A stretch of 15,499 bases of DNA from Methanomicrobia archaeon (GTDB lineage: Archaea; Halobacteriota; Syntropharchaeia; Alkanophagales; Methanospirareceae): NCBI GenBank assembly GCA_016928455.1, contig JAFGKP010000028.1, positions 1 through 15,499 on the forward strand, read 5' to 3'. The notes beneath the pieces are model-generated. The model was not told where the DNA came from, made no database searches, and worked only from the letters and a program-made list of their open reading frames with translations. How positions within the stretch are numbered: the stretch's first letter is position 1; the number at the start of each line of letters is the position of its first letter. Both the position numbers and the translations under genes were made by a program. Shown here one piece after another: positions 1 through 8,056 of the stretch.

Positions 1-372
1 ATCGGCTGCATGGAGTGCATGTTCGCCTGCTCACGGCGCGTAGGGCGCGGCGGTATGAACAAATCCGCGATCAACGTGCGTTCGGCGGGCGGCATAGAGC
101 GCGGCTTCATGATCACAGTCTGCCGTGCGTGCAAGAACCCGCCATGCGCGAAGGTCTGCCCGACGGGCGCGTTACGGGAACGAGAAGGCGGCGGCATCAA
201 ATTGGACGAGGATAAGTGTATCGGCTGCGGTAACTGCGTCGATGCCTGTATTCTGGGTGCGATCTTCTGGGACGATGAGAAGAACAAACCCATCGTGTGC
301 AAATACTGTGGCAAATGCGCTGAGTATTGCGTGCATGATGTTATCGGCCTGGTGGATGTGGAGGAGGGCTGA
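1..372 (+). CDS. Four-cluster [4Fe-4S] ferredoxin, AOR electron-transfer subunit (5' end missing)
   Basis: The reading frame is open from the first base, so the gene begins before the window; 123 codons are visible. Cysteines fall in four groups: C3, C6, C10 (the fourth Cys would lie just upstream), C41-x2-C44-x4-C49-x3-C53, C73-x2-C76-x2-C79-x3-C83 and C100-x2-C103-x2-C106-x3-C110. That is enough for four [4Fe-4S] clusters. The arrangement is like the small iron-sulfur subunits that accompany AOR-family enzymes (AorA, YdhY-like). No signal peptide can be judged because the N-terminus is missing. Only 11 bases separate its stop from the AOR start, so the two are almost certainly cotranscribed and the protein probably carries electrons from the tungsten enzyme to a ferredoxin or another acceptor. 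The electron acceptor itself is not visible. An internal ATG at 10 is not the real start, because conserved cluster residues precede it. Confidence 0.85.
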   Translation: MGCMECMFACSRRVGRGGMNKSAINVRSAGGIERGFMITVCRACKNPPCAKVCPTGALREREGGGIKLDEDKCIGCGNCVDACILGAIFWDDEKNKPIVCKYCGKCAEYCVHDVIGLVDVEEG

Positions 373-383
373 GGTAGCGAAAA

Positions 384-2150
384 ATGCAAGCAGAAGATCT
401 GAACAAAGTGCTGTACATAAATCTGACGAAGAAGGACATCACGGTACGTGCGCGGCCAGAGCTGTTTTCCGCGTATCTGGGCGGTGCGGGCGTGGGGATC
501 AAGCTCCTGGAGGAGGAATGTCCACCCGGAACCGATCCACTAGGCCCGGAGAATCCGATCATCTTCGCTGTTGGACCGATCTCAGGAATGTACCCTTCGG
601 CCTCGAAGACGGTCGCGATGTTCAAATCACCGTTGACCGGGAATTTGGGCGAGAGCCACTGCGGCGGCAGAAGCGCGATCTCGATCAAGCTCGCGGGCTA
701 CGGTGCAATCGTCATCAAAGGCGCGAGCGACATCCCACTCTATCTCGCGATCCACGGCGATGACGTCCACTTCCGGGACGCATCGTCCATTTGGGGCATG
801 GAGGCGTACACTGTGGGCAGGATCTTACGGGAGGCCGAGCCAGGAAGCGGGCTCAGATCCATCATTCGGATCGGGCGAGCGGGCGAAGAGCTGGTGCGCT
901 ACGCCTGCGTGGTTTGCGAGACCTACCGCCATTTCGGCCGGCTCGGGCTGGGCGCGGTCATGGGCTCAAAGAAGCTGAAAGCGCTCGTCGTCTCCGCGGA
1001 CAAAAGCGCGGAGATACCGAAGGAGAAGCTGAAAACGTATCGAGCGATCTATGACGAGCTGCAAAAGGTCGTGGTGGAGACCGACGCGATGGAGAAGTAT
1101 CACGATCTGGGCACGGCCGGGAAGATCTACGATCTGAACAAGATCGGCGGTATGGCGTATAAGAATTTAACATCCGCGCAAGCACCGGATGCGGTGGCGA
1201 GGGAGTTGTCCGGTGAGAATATGGCGCTGAAATACCTCTCACGACGCGTATCCTGTGCGCACTGCCCGGTGGGCTGTATCCATCTGGCTTCAGTCCGCGA
1301 GATGTACGAGCCCGGGTACTATTTCAAGACCTCTACGCTCCCCTATGATAATGAAACTATCTACGCGCTTGGTTTCATGCTCGGGATTGCAAAGGCAACG
1401 GATTATATGCGGATGATCGATCTCGTGGATCGCGCGGGGATGGACGCGCTCAGCACGGGCGTGACGCTGGCGTGGGCGACCGAAGCGTACGAGAAGAGGC
1501 TCATCAGTGAGGAGCAGACCGGCGGTCTGAATCTGGCATGGGGTGATGTCGAGACGTATTTAACGGCGATCAAGAGGATCGTCACCATGCCGAACGAGTT
1601 CTATCGTGACTTAGCACAGGGCGTGGAGCACGCTTCGCGCGTGTACGGTGGCCAGGAGTTCGCGCTCGCCTTTGGTGGGAACGAGATGCCCGAATATCAT
1701 ACTGGTATCGCGTGCTATATCAACAATCTCGCCGGTGCGCGGCACAGCCATCTCGACTCCGCGGGTTACGACCTTGACCAGAAGTTGCTGGGCAAGGAGT
1801 TCACGCTCGAGCAGGTGGTGGAGCAGCTGCTGAAGGAAGAGGAGTGGCGGCAGATACTCTCCAGCCTCGTGGTCTGCTTCTTCGCCCGGAAGGTCTACAC
1901 GCCCGAGGTTATCCCGAAGGCGCTGGACGCTATTGGGATCGAAGGCTGGACGGCGGAGAAACTGGAAGCGCTCGGCAGAGAAATCCACCGTGCGAAGATG
2001 AACTTTAAGTTCAGAGAAGGCTTCGAGCTGGATACTATCCGTATACCAAAGCGTATCTTCGAGGTGCCAACACCGCACGGGCTCTTGAAGGAGGACGAGC
2101 TTCGAAAAGCACTTGCGCTCTACAAGCAGAAACTGCAAGCGGGGTCATAA
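384..2150 (+). CDS. aor: Aldehyde:ferredoxin oxidoreductase, tungsten enzyme catalytic subunit
   Basis: 588 residues, close to the usual length of about 600. The N-terminal domain carries the family's glycine-rich stretches: LGGAGVGIKLL near 32-42 and SPLTGNLGESHCGGR near 82-96, in the region that binds the bis-pterin tungsten cofactor. A single [4Fe-4S] cluster is predicted from C291-x2-C294-x3-C298 plus C498, spaced almost as in the Pyrococcus furiosus enzyme (C288, C291, C295, C494). The family oxidises aldehydes to acids with ferredoxin as acceptor, or runs in reverse; related members handle formaldehyde, glyceraldehyde-3-phosphate or aromatic acyl-CoA. The substrate cannot be read from sequence. 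The ATG at 384 is preceded by a GAGGT ribosome site at about 370 that overlaps the end of the ferredoxin gene, giving a coupled pair. The protein has no signal peptide and should be cytoplasmic. Confidence 0.93.
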   Translation: MQAEDLNKVLYINLTKKDITVRARPELFSAYLGGAGVGIKLLEEECPPGTDPLGPENPIIFAVGPISGMYPSASKTVAMFKSPLTGNLGESHCGGRSAISIKLAGYGAIVIKGASDIPLYLAIHGDDVHFRDASSIWGMEAYTVGRILREAEPGSGLRSIIRIGRAGEELVRYACVVCETYRHFGRLGLGAVMGSKKLKALVVSADKSAEIPKEKLKTYRAIYDELQKVVVETDAMEKYHDLGTAGKIYDLNKIGGMAYKNLTSAQAPDAVARELSGENMALKYLSRRVSCAHCPVGCIHLASVREMYEPGYYFKTSTLPYDNETIYALGFMLGIAKATDYMRMIDLVDRAGMDALSTGVTLAWATEAYEKRLISEEQTGGLNLAWGDVETYLTAIKRIVTMPNEFYRDLAQGVEHASRVYGGQEFALAFGGNEMPEYHTGIACYINNLAGARHSHLDSAGYDLDQKLLGKEFTLEQVVEQLLKEEEWRQILSSLVVCFFARKVYTPEVIPKALDAIGIEGWTAEKLEALGREIHRAKMNFKFREGFELDTIRIPKRIFEVPTPHGLLKEDELRKALALYKQKLQAGS

Positions 2151-2160
2151 TTTCGTACAG

Positions 2161-2169
2161 CTTTAAAAG
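2161..2169 (+). promoter_or_regulatory. TATA box of pheS
   Basis: The sequence CTTTAAAAG sits in the 51-base gap after the AOR gene, about 36 bases before the pheS ATG. At the usual archaeal spacing of about 25 bases, transcription would start near 2190 and leave a leader of roughly 10-12 bases. This suggests pheS has its own promoter rather than depending on readthrough from aor. Confidence 0.5.
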
Positions 2170-2201
2170 AGCAGGCATCTTACAAAGGCATAGCAAACCG
2201 C

Positions 2202-3782
2202 ATGGCCGAAGAATCTGAGAGAACTACAGTACTTACCGTAAACGAGAAGAAAGTGCTGCTCGCGCTGGACAGCGAACGAGGCAGAGCAGGGGATCCGAGC
2301 GCCTTAGCTGCGGAAACGGGCCTCAACGAGGACGCCGCTATGCAAGCTGCGTTTATGCTGGCCCAGAAAGGGCTCTGTGCGATACACGAGAAGAAGTCGT
2401 TTCATTATCGTTTGACCGTTGAGGGCACGGAATATGCAGAAACAGGCCTCCCTGAGCGTCACGGGCTTGCACTACTACCCTTAACGCTCCGCGAGTTTAA
2501 ACAATCGTTCGAGAATGAGAAGGAAGCGAACATTGCAACCAATTGGTTGTTACGAAAAGGGTGGGCGCGCTTCGACGATAAAGACGGCGAGAAGGTAGTG
2601 ACACCAACAGGAAACACCTCCTGGGGCTCGCCAGGTTATAACATAGACGAGGAATTATTACGCGTTGCCCGTGAAGAGGGAGAGATAACCGAGGACGTGT
2701 TGCTCAACAGGATAAAAGAATCTATTCCCGATCTGGACGATAGGTCATTGCACTGCTTTTTGGACGACCTTGTTAAGAAGAGAAATTTGTTGACGCATTC
2801 GGCAACGATCGAGCGAACCATAGCAATTACCGGATCAGGCCACGAGCTCGTTGCGCGCGGTATCTCTATCGAAGAGGAGTTGGCGCAGCTCACGCCCGAG
2901 CTGTTACGAACCGGCGCGTGGCGTGGGCGGACGTTCAAGACGTACGATGTGAATCTCCCGTCAAAGGAGGAATTCCCGGCAAAGATCCATCCGTATCAGC
3001 GAATTCTGGACATGATGCGGCGGATCTTCACGGAAATGGGGTTCACCGAGATAAAGGGCGATCTGATCCAGAGCGCGTTCTGGAACTTCGATGCGCTCTT
3101 CGTGCCACAGGACCATCCAGCACGTGAGATGCAGGACACCTTCTACCTGGGTGCGAAGCAACCCTTGGACGTCGATGAGCGGATCATAGCAAAGGTAAAG
3201 GAGATGCACGAGCATGGTGGCTCGTTAAATTCCGCCGGCTGGGGCGGTGCATGGAAGAAGGAGTTGAGCGAGGAGCTTTTGCTGCGGACTCATACGACGG
3301 CGGTAACGTTGTGGTATTTGGCCTCGCACCCCGAGCCGCCGGTGAAGGTCTTCAGTATCGATCGCGTATATCGTCGCGAGACGATCGATCCAACACACTT
3401 ACCTGAATTCTATCAGTTAGAGGGCATCGTGATGGACAAGGGCGTCTCGTTCAGGAATTTGCTGGGCTGCCTTGCAACGTTCTACCACAAGATGGGCTTT
3501 CCTTCGATACGGTTCCGGCCGGGCTATTTCCCCTATACTGAGCCCTCGGTTGAGGTGGAGGTGTACATGCCCGAGCACGGCTGGCTGGAGCTGGGCGGTG
3601 CGGGCGTCTTCAGAGAGGAGGTGACGAATCCCATAGGGGTGCAGTATCCAGTCCTGGCATGGGGGCTTGGCATTGAACGGCTCGCGATGCTGAGCCTCGG
3701 ATTGACGGACATTCGCGACCTTTACCGGTCGGATATCGACTGGCTGCGGAAGACAAAGATCACGCAGGGACTACACATCTAA
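2202..3782 (+). CDS. pheS: Phenylalanyl-tRNA synthetase alpha subunit
   Basis: 526 residues, the length of the archaeal/eukaryotic-type alpha chain. Residues 1-220 form the N-terminal winged-helix-like tRNA-binding region (LTVEGTEYAETGLPERHG near 71-88). The class II catalytic core follows: a motif-1 region around 263-316 with WNFDALFVPQDHPAREM, motif 2 FSIDRVYRRETID at 384-396, a Phe-pocket stretch LELGGAGVFREEV at 462-474, and motif 3 GLGIERLAM at 488-496. The enzyme charges tRNA-Phe as an alpha2beta2 tetramer. The beta subunit gene pheT is not next to it in this window. The ATG at 2202 lies just downstream of a TATA box and has no clear Shine-Dalgarno site, consistent with a nearly leaderless mRNA. 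Its last 12 bases overlap the end of the convergent archease gene. Confidence 0.97.
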   Translation: MAEESERTTVLTVNEKKVLLALDSERGRAGDPSALAAETGLNEDAAMQAAFMLAQKGLCAIHEKKSFHYRLTVEGTEYAETGLPERHGLALLPLTLREFKQSFENEKEANIATNWLLRKGWARFDDKDGEKVVTPTGNTSWGSPGYNIDEELLRVAREEGEITEDVLLNRIKESIPDLDDRSLHCFLDDLVKKRNLLTHSATIERTIAITGSGHELVARGISIEEELAQLTPELLRTGAWRGRTFKTYDVNLPSKEEFPAKIHPYQRILDMMRRIFTEMGFTEIKGDLIQSAFWNFDALFVPQDHPAREMQDTFYLGAKQPLDVDERIIAKVKEMHEHGGSLNSAGWGGAWKKELSEELLLRTHTTAVTLWYLASHPEPPVKVFSIDRVYRRETIDPTHLPEFYQLEGIVMDKGVSFRNLLGCLATFYHKMGFPSIRFRPGYFPYTEPSVEVEVYMPEHGWLELGGAGVFREEVTNPIGVQYPVLAWGLGIERLAMLSLGLTDIRDLYRSDIDWLRKTKITQGLHI

Positions 3783-4199
3783 CACCACCCGCGCATGCCA
3801 CTGCTCGTTCTTCTTGACCTCCATCATGCTGTAGGTGACGGCCTTGATGATGATGCCCGCCTCGTGCTGCTCGGGATCGAACTTCCCACCGCGGCACGTG
3901 CCTGTAATACTAAACGTTGAGGCATCCACCGCAATATTGAAATCTGTCATAACCAGCAATTCAGCTTCGAACAGGAAGAGCAGCTCGTCGAGCCAGTCGA
4001 ACATCAAGCTGTACAAATCTTCAGCTTCTACTGTTATCGCTCGCTCTTCTGTTGCCTCGATGGCTGCAACGTCGGTCATGAAGCTGTACATGGCGAACGC
4101 GGCATTGGTGAACAGCTCCTCCAGAGACGAGCCGAATGCTTCGAAGCCGACATCTGAGGGGTGTTCGATGTACCGGTATCCGCGTTCTTCTTGCCTCAT
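3771..4199 (-). CDS. Archease, activator of tRNA ligase RtcB
   Basis: 142 residues from the chosen ATG at 4199, matching the family length of about 140. The N-terminal signature reads YIEHPSDVGFEAFG (usually EHTADIG), with D16 a likely metal ligand. The C-terminal signature is IIIKAVTYSMMEV and the protein ends in VVLDV, as archeases do. Archease helps RtcB complete its guanylylation cycle in tRNA splicing and RNA repair. The frame stays open to 4310, but the extra 37 residues do not resemble the family, and the trimmed start places the conserved motif a few residues from the N-terminus as expected. The family often has His where this protein has Ser after AVTY; I am not certain this matters. 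No rtcB gene is visible nearby. The gene converges with and overlaps pheS by 12 bp. Confidence 0.92.
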   Translation of the reverse strand: MRQEERGYRYIEHPSDVGFEAFGSSLEELFTNAAFAMYSFMTDVAAIEATEERAITVEAEDLYSLMFDWLDELLFLFEAELLVMTDFNIAVDASTFSITGTCRGGKFDPEQHEAGIIIKAVTYSMMEVKKNEQWHARVVLDV

Positions 4200-4330
4200 G
4201 TGCTCATGCTTCGCGATGCTCACCATAAAACTATTAGTTCGTTCAACCTGCAGTAATGAAAAGCTGTCTTCAATCCTGCGGGACACAGAGCGAACTGTGA
4301 AATTCTTCATTCATCCTGTTACCCCGGACA

Positions 4331-4341
4331 CGAACGGTTCG
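4331..4341. promoter_or_regulatory. Small palindrome upstream of the PadR operon TATA box
   Basis: CGAAC-G-GTTCG is an 11-base inverted repeat ending 9 bases before the TATA box of the PadR-ABC operon. PadR proteins usually repress their own operon by binding short palindromes near the promoter, so this is a candidate operator. It could equally be chance. Confidence 0.25.
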
Positions 4342-4350
4342 ATGCCGAAG

Positions 4351-4359
4351 TATTTATAT
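4351..4359 (+). promoter_or_regulatory. TATA box of the PadR-ABC transporter operon
   Basis: TATTTATAT lies about 34 bases before the ATG at 4389. Transcription would start near 4380, giving a leader of about 10 bases or less. It is the best archaeal TATA match in the 189-base gap between the archease and PadR genes. Confidence 0.6.
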
Positions 4360-4388
4360 GCGCGCGTGCTCTAGTAATTGAGTAAGAT

Positions 4389-4871
4389 ATGACGGGCCTG
4401 TGGACGTTCGCACCGGAGGGCGGAAGAGAGCGGGGCTTGCTTGCCCTATTCATCCTGCATTCGCTCATGCAGCAGCCGAAATCCGGCTATGAACTGCTCA
4501 AGGAGATCAAGGAGAAGACGGAAGGGGTATGGGTGCCGAGCAAAGGTACCCTCTATCCGATCCTGAAACAGTTAGAGGAGGAGGGGCTCATAGCAGTGGC
4601 CGAAATAGGTAAGCGGTCAAAGCATATTTTTGCGCTCACCGCAAGCGGCGCAGAGACCTTACGTACGATAAAAGCGCACAAGAAGGAATCACGTGAGAAG
4701 CATCTGCAGTTTAGAAAACTGTTGATCGAGATCTTCGGTGAAGAGCACGTGACACTGAGACAACTGCTCTTCGAGATACACGAGCTGATCGATGACGTAA
4801 CTGCGGACAATAAGGATCAGGCAGTAGCGATTCTCGCGCGCTGCCTTGGGGACTTAAAGCGTTTGCAGTGA
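4389..4871 (+). CDS. PadR-family transcriptional regulator
   Basis: 160 residues. A winged helix-turn-helix spans about residues 15-95, with the PadR signature KSGYELLKEIKEKTEG (31-46), SKGTLYPILKQLEEEGL (51-67) in the recognition helix region, and a wing ending FALTASGAETLRTI. The C-terminal third is charged and helical, as in the dimerisation helix of this family. PadR proteins that head an ABC-exporter operon usually repress it and let go when a hydrophobic compound binds (LmrR is the known example). The ABC ATPase gene starts 9 bases after the stop, so regulator and transporter are one operon and autoregulation is likely. The inducer is unknown. Confidence 0.92.
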   Translation: MTGLWTFAPEGGRERGLLALFILHSLMQQPKSGYELLKEIKEKTEGVWVPSKGTLYPILKQLEEEGLIAVAEIGKRSKHIFALTASGAETLRTIKAHKKESREKHLQFRKLLIEIFGEEHVTLRQLLFEIHELIDDVTADNKDQAVAILARCLGDLKRLQ

Positions 4872-4880
4872 TAAAAGAAG

Positions 4881-5867
4881 ATGATCGCCATAGTAGTTGA
4901 AAATCTGACGAAGACGTTTAACGGGTTTACTGCAGTGGACCGTGTTTCGTTCACGATAACCCGCGGTGAGATCTTCGGCTTGCTCGGACCCAATGGCGCA
5001 GGCAAGACGACGACCATTTCGATGCTCTCCACGCTCTTGCGGCCGACGTCCGGTTCCGCACGAGTGAATGGCTTTGAGATCGTAAAGCATGAGGACGACG
5101 TACGGAAATCAATCGGTATCGTCTTTCAGGATCAGAGTCTGGATGAGGAGTTAACCGCGTATGAGAACATGGACTTTCACGGACGCTTGTATCGTATCCC
5201 GCGTGCTGTGCGGCAGCAGAAGATCGTTGACCTGTTGCAGCTCGTTGAATTGAACGATAAGAGGGATAATCTGGTAAAGACCTTTTCGGGCGGGATGCGA
5301 CGGCGGCTGGAGATAGCCCGGGGGTTACTGCATGAGCCGAAGGTGCTGTTCCTGGATGAGCCGACACTGGGGTTGGATCCGCAGACCAGGAACCATCTCT
5401 GGGCGTACATCGAGCAATTGAATAAGGAGAAAGGCGTTACGATCATTCTCACAACCCATTATATGGACGAAGCAGACCGGCTCTGCGATCGTGTGGCAAT
5501 CATTGATAAAGGCAAGATCATTGCCCTGGATACACCGGAGAGGCTGAAAGACGAGCTTGGCGGCGACGTCATCACCGTAAAAGCATCGGAACCGGACAAA
5601 CTCTCTGCGCAGCTCAAAGCGTTATCCTGGGTCAACCAGGCAGAGTCGCATGATGGCCAGGTTACCGTCACGGTGCAGAATGCTGAGCGGCACGTTGCTG
5701 AGCTTGCACGTCTTGCCGCGACGCATGGCATCGAGATCGAGTCGATTTCGATTCGTAACCCAACGCTCGAGGACGTCTTTCTTTACTATACGGGCAGGAC
5801 GATGCGGGAAGAGGAAGCGAGCAGCAAGGACCAGATGCGGATGATGCACCGCTTACACCGGCGGTGA
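4881..5867 (+). CDS. ABC transporter ATP-binding protein (DrrA/CcmA-like exporter)
   Basis: 328 residues with all motifs of an active ATPase: Walker A GPNGAGKTT at 36-44, Q-loop Q83, signature FSGGMRRRLEIARG at 135-148, Walker B VLFLDEP at 155-161 and H-loop H193. From about residue 222 a C-terminal extension rich in beta strands resembles the regulatory extension of DrrA-type exporters (DUF4162-like). This subfamily powers ABC-2 permeases that export drugs, lipids or polysaccharides. The start follows a weak AAAAGAAG purine stretch. The last ~20 residues (SSKDQMRMMHRLHRR) are polar and probably disordered. The permease follows after 10 bases. Confidence 0.95.
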   Translation: MIAIVVENLTKTFNGFTAVDRVSFTITRGEIFGLLGPNGAGKTTTISMLSTLLRPTSGSARVNGFEIVKHEDDVRKSIGIVFQDQSLDEELTAYENMDFHGRLYRIPRAVRQQKIVDLLQLVELNDKRDNLVKTFSGGMRRRLEIARGLLHEPKVLFLDEPTLGLDPQTRNHLWAYIEQLNKEKGVTIILTTHYMDEADRLCDRVAIIDKGKIIALDTPERLKDELGGDVITVKASEPDKLSAQLKALSWVNQAESHDGQVTVTVQNAERHVAELARLAATHGIEIESISIRNPTLEDVFLYYTGRTMREEEASSKDQMRMMHRLHRR

Positions 5868-5877
5868 GCAGACTACC

Positions 5878-6630
5878 ATGGACATTGTGTACACGATCTG
5901 GTTACGGAGCATGAAACGGTATGTACGGTCTAAGAGCAGGATAATCGGCAGTTTGGGCATGCCGCTCTTCTTTCTACTCGTGCTCGGTTACGGACTCAAT
6001 TCGGTGGTGCGAATTCCGGGCAGCGCGGGACAGGGCTATACGGGCTTCATCGTGCCCGGTATCGTGGCCATGAGCGTGCTCTTCACCTCGGTCTTTTCCG
6101 GTATCCAGATCATCTGGGACAAGCAATTTGGCTTCCTGAAAGAGACGCTGGTGGCACCCGTCTCACGCTTGGAGATCATGCTGGGTCAGACCCTGGGCGG
6201 CGCGACAACCGCATGTATCCAAGGCTCCATCATCCTCGTTCTGTCACTGTTCATGGGCCTGAGCATCACCAGTATGCTCGGGCTCCTGATTGCCGCGGCA
6301 TTTATGGTGCTCATCGGGCTCTCCTTTACTGCACTCGGCATCGCGATCGCGTCAAAGATGGAGGACATGCACGGCTTCCAGCTCATCATGAATTTCGTGA
6401 TCTTCCCGATATTCGGGCTTTCCGGAGCGCTCTTCCCGATCGATAGCCTGCCCTCGTGGTTACGATCGCTGACGCTGCTCGACCCACTGACCTATGGTGT
6501 GGAGGGGGTCCGGTACGGGTTAACGGGCACCACCCAGGTGCATCCACTCGCGGGCTTCGTGGTGATGACAGGATTTACCCTGTTCATGCTGGTCGCCGGC
6601 GCGGCGTTGTTCAGAAAGGTAACTGGGTAA
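5878..6630 (+). CDS. ABC-2 type transporter permease
   Basis: 250 residues, the usual size for the half-transporter membrane subunit of DrrB-like exporters. Six hydrophobic segments can be seen at about 22-40, 58-78, 105-128, 133-158, 168-188 and 225-245. A short amphipathic stretch WDKQFGFLKETLVAPVSR (about 81-98) lies in the first cytoplasmic loop, which is the coupling helix region that contacts the ATPase. FPIFGLSGALFPIDSLPSW near 176-194 is the conserved ABC-2 motif before the last loop. It would act as a dimer with two copies of the preceding ATPase in the cytoplasmic membrane. The transported compound cannot be deduced. It is the last gene of the PadR operon and converges with the flavoprotein gene 21 bases away. 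Confidence 0.94.
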   Translation: MDIVYTIWLRSMKRYVRSKSRIIGSLGMPLFFLLVLGYGLNSVVRIPGSAGQGYTGFIVPGIVAMSVLFTSVFSGIQIIWDKQFGFLKETLVAPVSRLEIMLGQTLGGATTACIQGSIILVLSLFMGLSITSMLGLLIAAAFMVLIGLSFTALGIAIASKMEDMHGFQLIMNFVIFPIFGLSGALFPIDSLPSWLRSLTLLDPLTYGVEGVRYGLTGTTQVHPLAGFVVMTGFTLFMLVAGAALFRKVTG

Positions 6631-6646
6631 GCACCGCTCCTTCCTT

Positions 6647-6659
6647 CCGGTTCAACCGG
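6647..6659. repeat. Short palindrome between convergent genes
   Basis: CCGGTT-C-AACCGG is a perfect 13-base inverted repeat at the point where the ABC permease operon and the flavoprotein gene converge; it covers the flavoprotein stop codon. In RNA it would form a 5-bp stem with a three-base loop on either strand. There is no T-run next to it, so a role as terminator is doubtful. Confidence 0.35.
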
Positions 6660-8004
6660 GGCGTGGATAGAGCTCTTTAAATGCGTCTTCCGCGGCTAGC
6701 GCTATCGGCTCTGCACTTGGCTCAGGCGACAGTTCCGGTTGACCTGCGCATCTCAACGTGGTCAAATCCAGTGCGGTCCACCCATTCCTTATGGCAACTG
6801 AAATGACATCAATATACCTGACAGAACGCTCGTCATCCGCGACGATCTGTGCCCCGATGACTTTTTTGGTGGTCCTATCGAAGAGTAACTTAACCGTGTA
6901 CGGTTTTCCACCTTCGATCATAACATGCTTGCTCTTTGCACTCTTCTTCGCAACGAAGACATCAAAACCTTCCTCTTTCGCTATAGCTTCGGTAATTCCG
7001 ACCGAAGCGATCGACTTATCGAACAATTTTGCTGCGAAACTGTTCAATAATCGCGGGAATTTGATCCCGTACCCCAGAATGTTCTTTGCCGCAATTCTGC
7101 CACCGATAACCGCATTTGGTCGTATCTGTCCGAGAACAGGCTTTCGGGTAATTTCGCATTCATACTCGATCAGATCACCACCGGCATAAATATCTGGATC
7201 GGAGGTCTGAAGGTATTCGTTCACCTGCACGCCATATTCCCCCATATCGAGTCCTGCCGCTTCGGCAAGTTCGGCCCGTGGCCGTACGCCTAAGGCTACA
7301 ATAACCATGTCCGCCGCGATCGTCTCACCCGTGGATAATTCGACCGCTTCTACTTCCTTTTCACCAAGAATCCTCGTAATTACCGCTCGCGACCGGATAA
7401 CTACACCTTTTTCTGCAATATGGTTCTCCAGTTCACGGCTCATATCGGTATCGAGACCTACCGTCCGCCCGATATATGATCTGACGACGACCGTCACATT
7501 CACACCCTTCTGGGCGATCAGATAAGCCATCTCTAATCCAACTGCGCCTGCACCGTAAACGACCGCATTTCTTACTCGCTTCTCTTTTATCCAGTTTCGT
7601 ATGTGCTCGGCATCGCCACTCCAGCGAACCGTGAATACGCCTTCGAGATCCACACCGGGAATTGGAGGAACGATAGCTTTTCCGCCGGTGGCTAAAATCA
7701 GTTTATCGTAGGGATAAACGGCGCCGTCTGCAGTGGTAACCGTCTTTTCTTGCCTGTTTATGCTCGTTGCAGGCACCTTCACCAGGTTCACACCAGCGGT
7801 ATGGAACATCGCGTCATCCTTGACCGAAGCAGCCACCGTTGCGTGCTCAACCGCGATATATGGCACTGCGCATCGTGTCAGGAAATGCTCTTCCTCTCGG
7901 AGAAGGGTCACATCCACCGAGGGATCCATCCTCTTTGTCATCATGGCCGCCGGACCACCCATGCCGGCGCAGCCGATAATGACCAGTTTCTGTAGTTTAG
8001 ACAT
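6652..8004 (-). CDS. FAD/NAD(P)-dependent disulfide reductase, CoA-disulfide reductase/NADH oxidase type
   Basis: 450 residues, the normal length for this group of flavoproteins. An N-terminal FAD-binding Rossmann fold shows IIGCAGMGGPAA at 9-20. A single redox cysteine, C45 in FLTRCAVPYIA, stands where CoA-disulfide reductases, NADH oxidases and persulfide reductases keep theirs (SxxxCGLPY). The NAD(P)H site is VVYGAGAVGLEMA at 148-160, and the second FAD motif is IYAGGDLIE at 272-280. The C-terminal dimerisation domain ends in CAGQPELSPEPSAEPI (419-434), like the C-terminal motif of the family. Likely tasks are reducing CoA disulfide, persulfide, polysulfide or O2; these cannot be told apart here. 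The start has a strong GGGAG ribosome site (8011-8015 on the complement). Slightly more A+T-rich codon use than its neighbours was noted by eye only. Confidence 0.88.
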   Translation of the reverse strand: MSKLQKLVIIGCAGMGGPAAMMTKRMDPSVDVTLLREEEHFLTRCAVPYIAVEHATVAASVKDDAMFHTAGVNLVKVPATSINRQEKTVTTADGAVYPYDKLILATGGKAIVPPIPGVDLEGVFTVRWSGDAEHIRNWIKEKRVRNAVVYGAGAVGLEMAYLIAQKGVNVTVVVRSYIGRTVGLDTDMSRELENHIAEKGVVIRSRAVITRILGEKEVEAVELSTGETIAADMVIVALGVRPRAELAEAAGLDMGEYGVQVNEYLQTSDPDIYAGGDLIEYECEITRKPVLGQIRPNAVIGGRIAAKNILGYGIKFPRLLNSFAAKLFDKSIASVGITEAIAKEEGFDVFVAKKSAKSKHVMIEGGKPYTVKLLFDRTTKKVIGAQIVADDERSVRYIDVISVAIRNGWTALDLTTLRCAGQPELSPEPSAEPIALAAEDAFKELYPRPG

Positions 8005-8022
8005 TTTTCTCTCCCGTGCAAC

Positions 8023-8056
8023 TCACGTGAATATATATTTACATCCATTAAAAGTC
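8023..8056 (-). promoter_or_regulatory. Promoter region of the flavoprotein gene
   Basis: On the minus strand this stretch carries ACTTTTAATGG (about 8046-8056) and AAATATATAT (about 8031-8040), either of which could be the TATA box. The upstream one would start transcription near 8025 and keep the GGGAG ribosome site; the nearer one would start near 8010 and lose most of it. An eight-base palindrome TCACGTGA (8023-8030) sits between TATA and the ribosome site and could be an operator. Confidence 0.45.

Noticed and set aside
125..763. A 212-codon frame over the ferredoxin-AOR junction
   Set aside because: It runs in another frame through two genes with intact cluster and cofactor motifs, and the translation is Arg- and Ser-rich without a pattern.
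4200..4310. 37-residue N-terminal extension of archease
   Set aside because: The frame is open, but the extension has no resemblance to archease and no clear ribosome site. The trimmed product has the normal family length.
3835..4374. A 179-codon plus-strand frame antisense to archease
   Set aside because: Its Ser- and Met-rich translation mirrors archease codons on the other strand, where the family signature is plain.
6647..6659. Possible tRNA T-arm (GGTTCAA-like) in the palindrome between convergent genes
   Set aside because: No acceptor, D or anticodon arms can be placed around it, and it overlaps the end of a coding gene. No tRNA was found elsewhere in the window.
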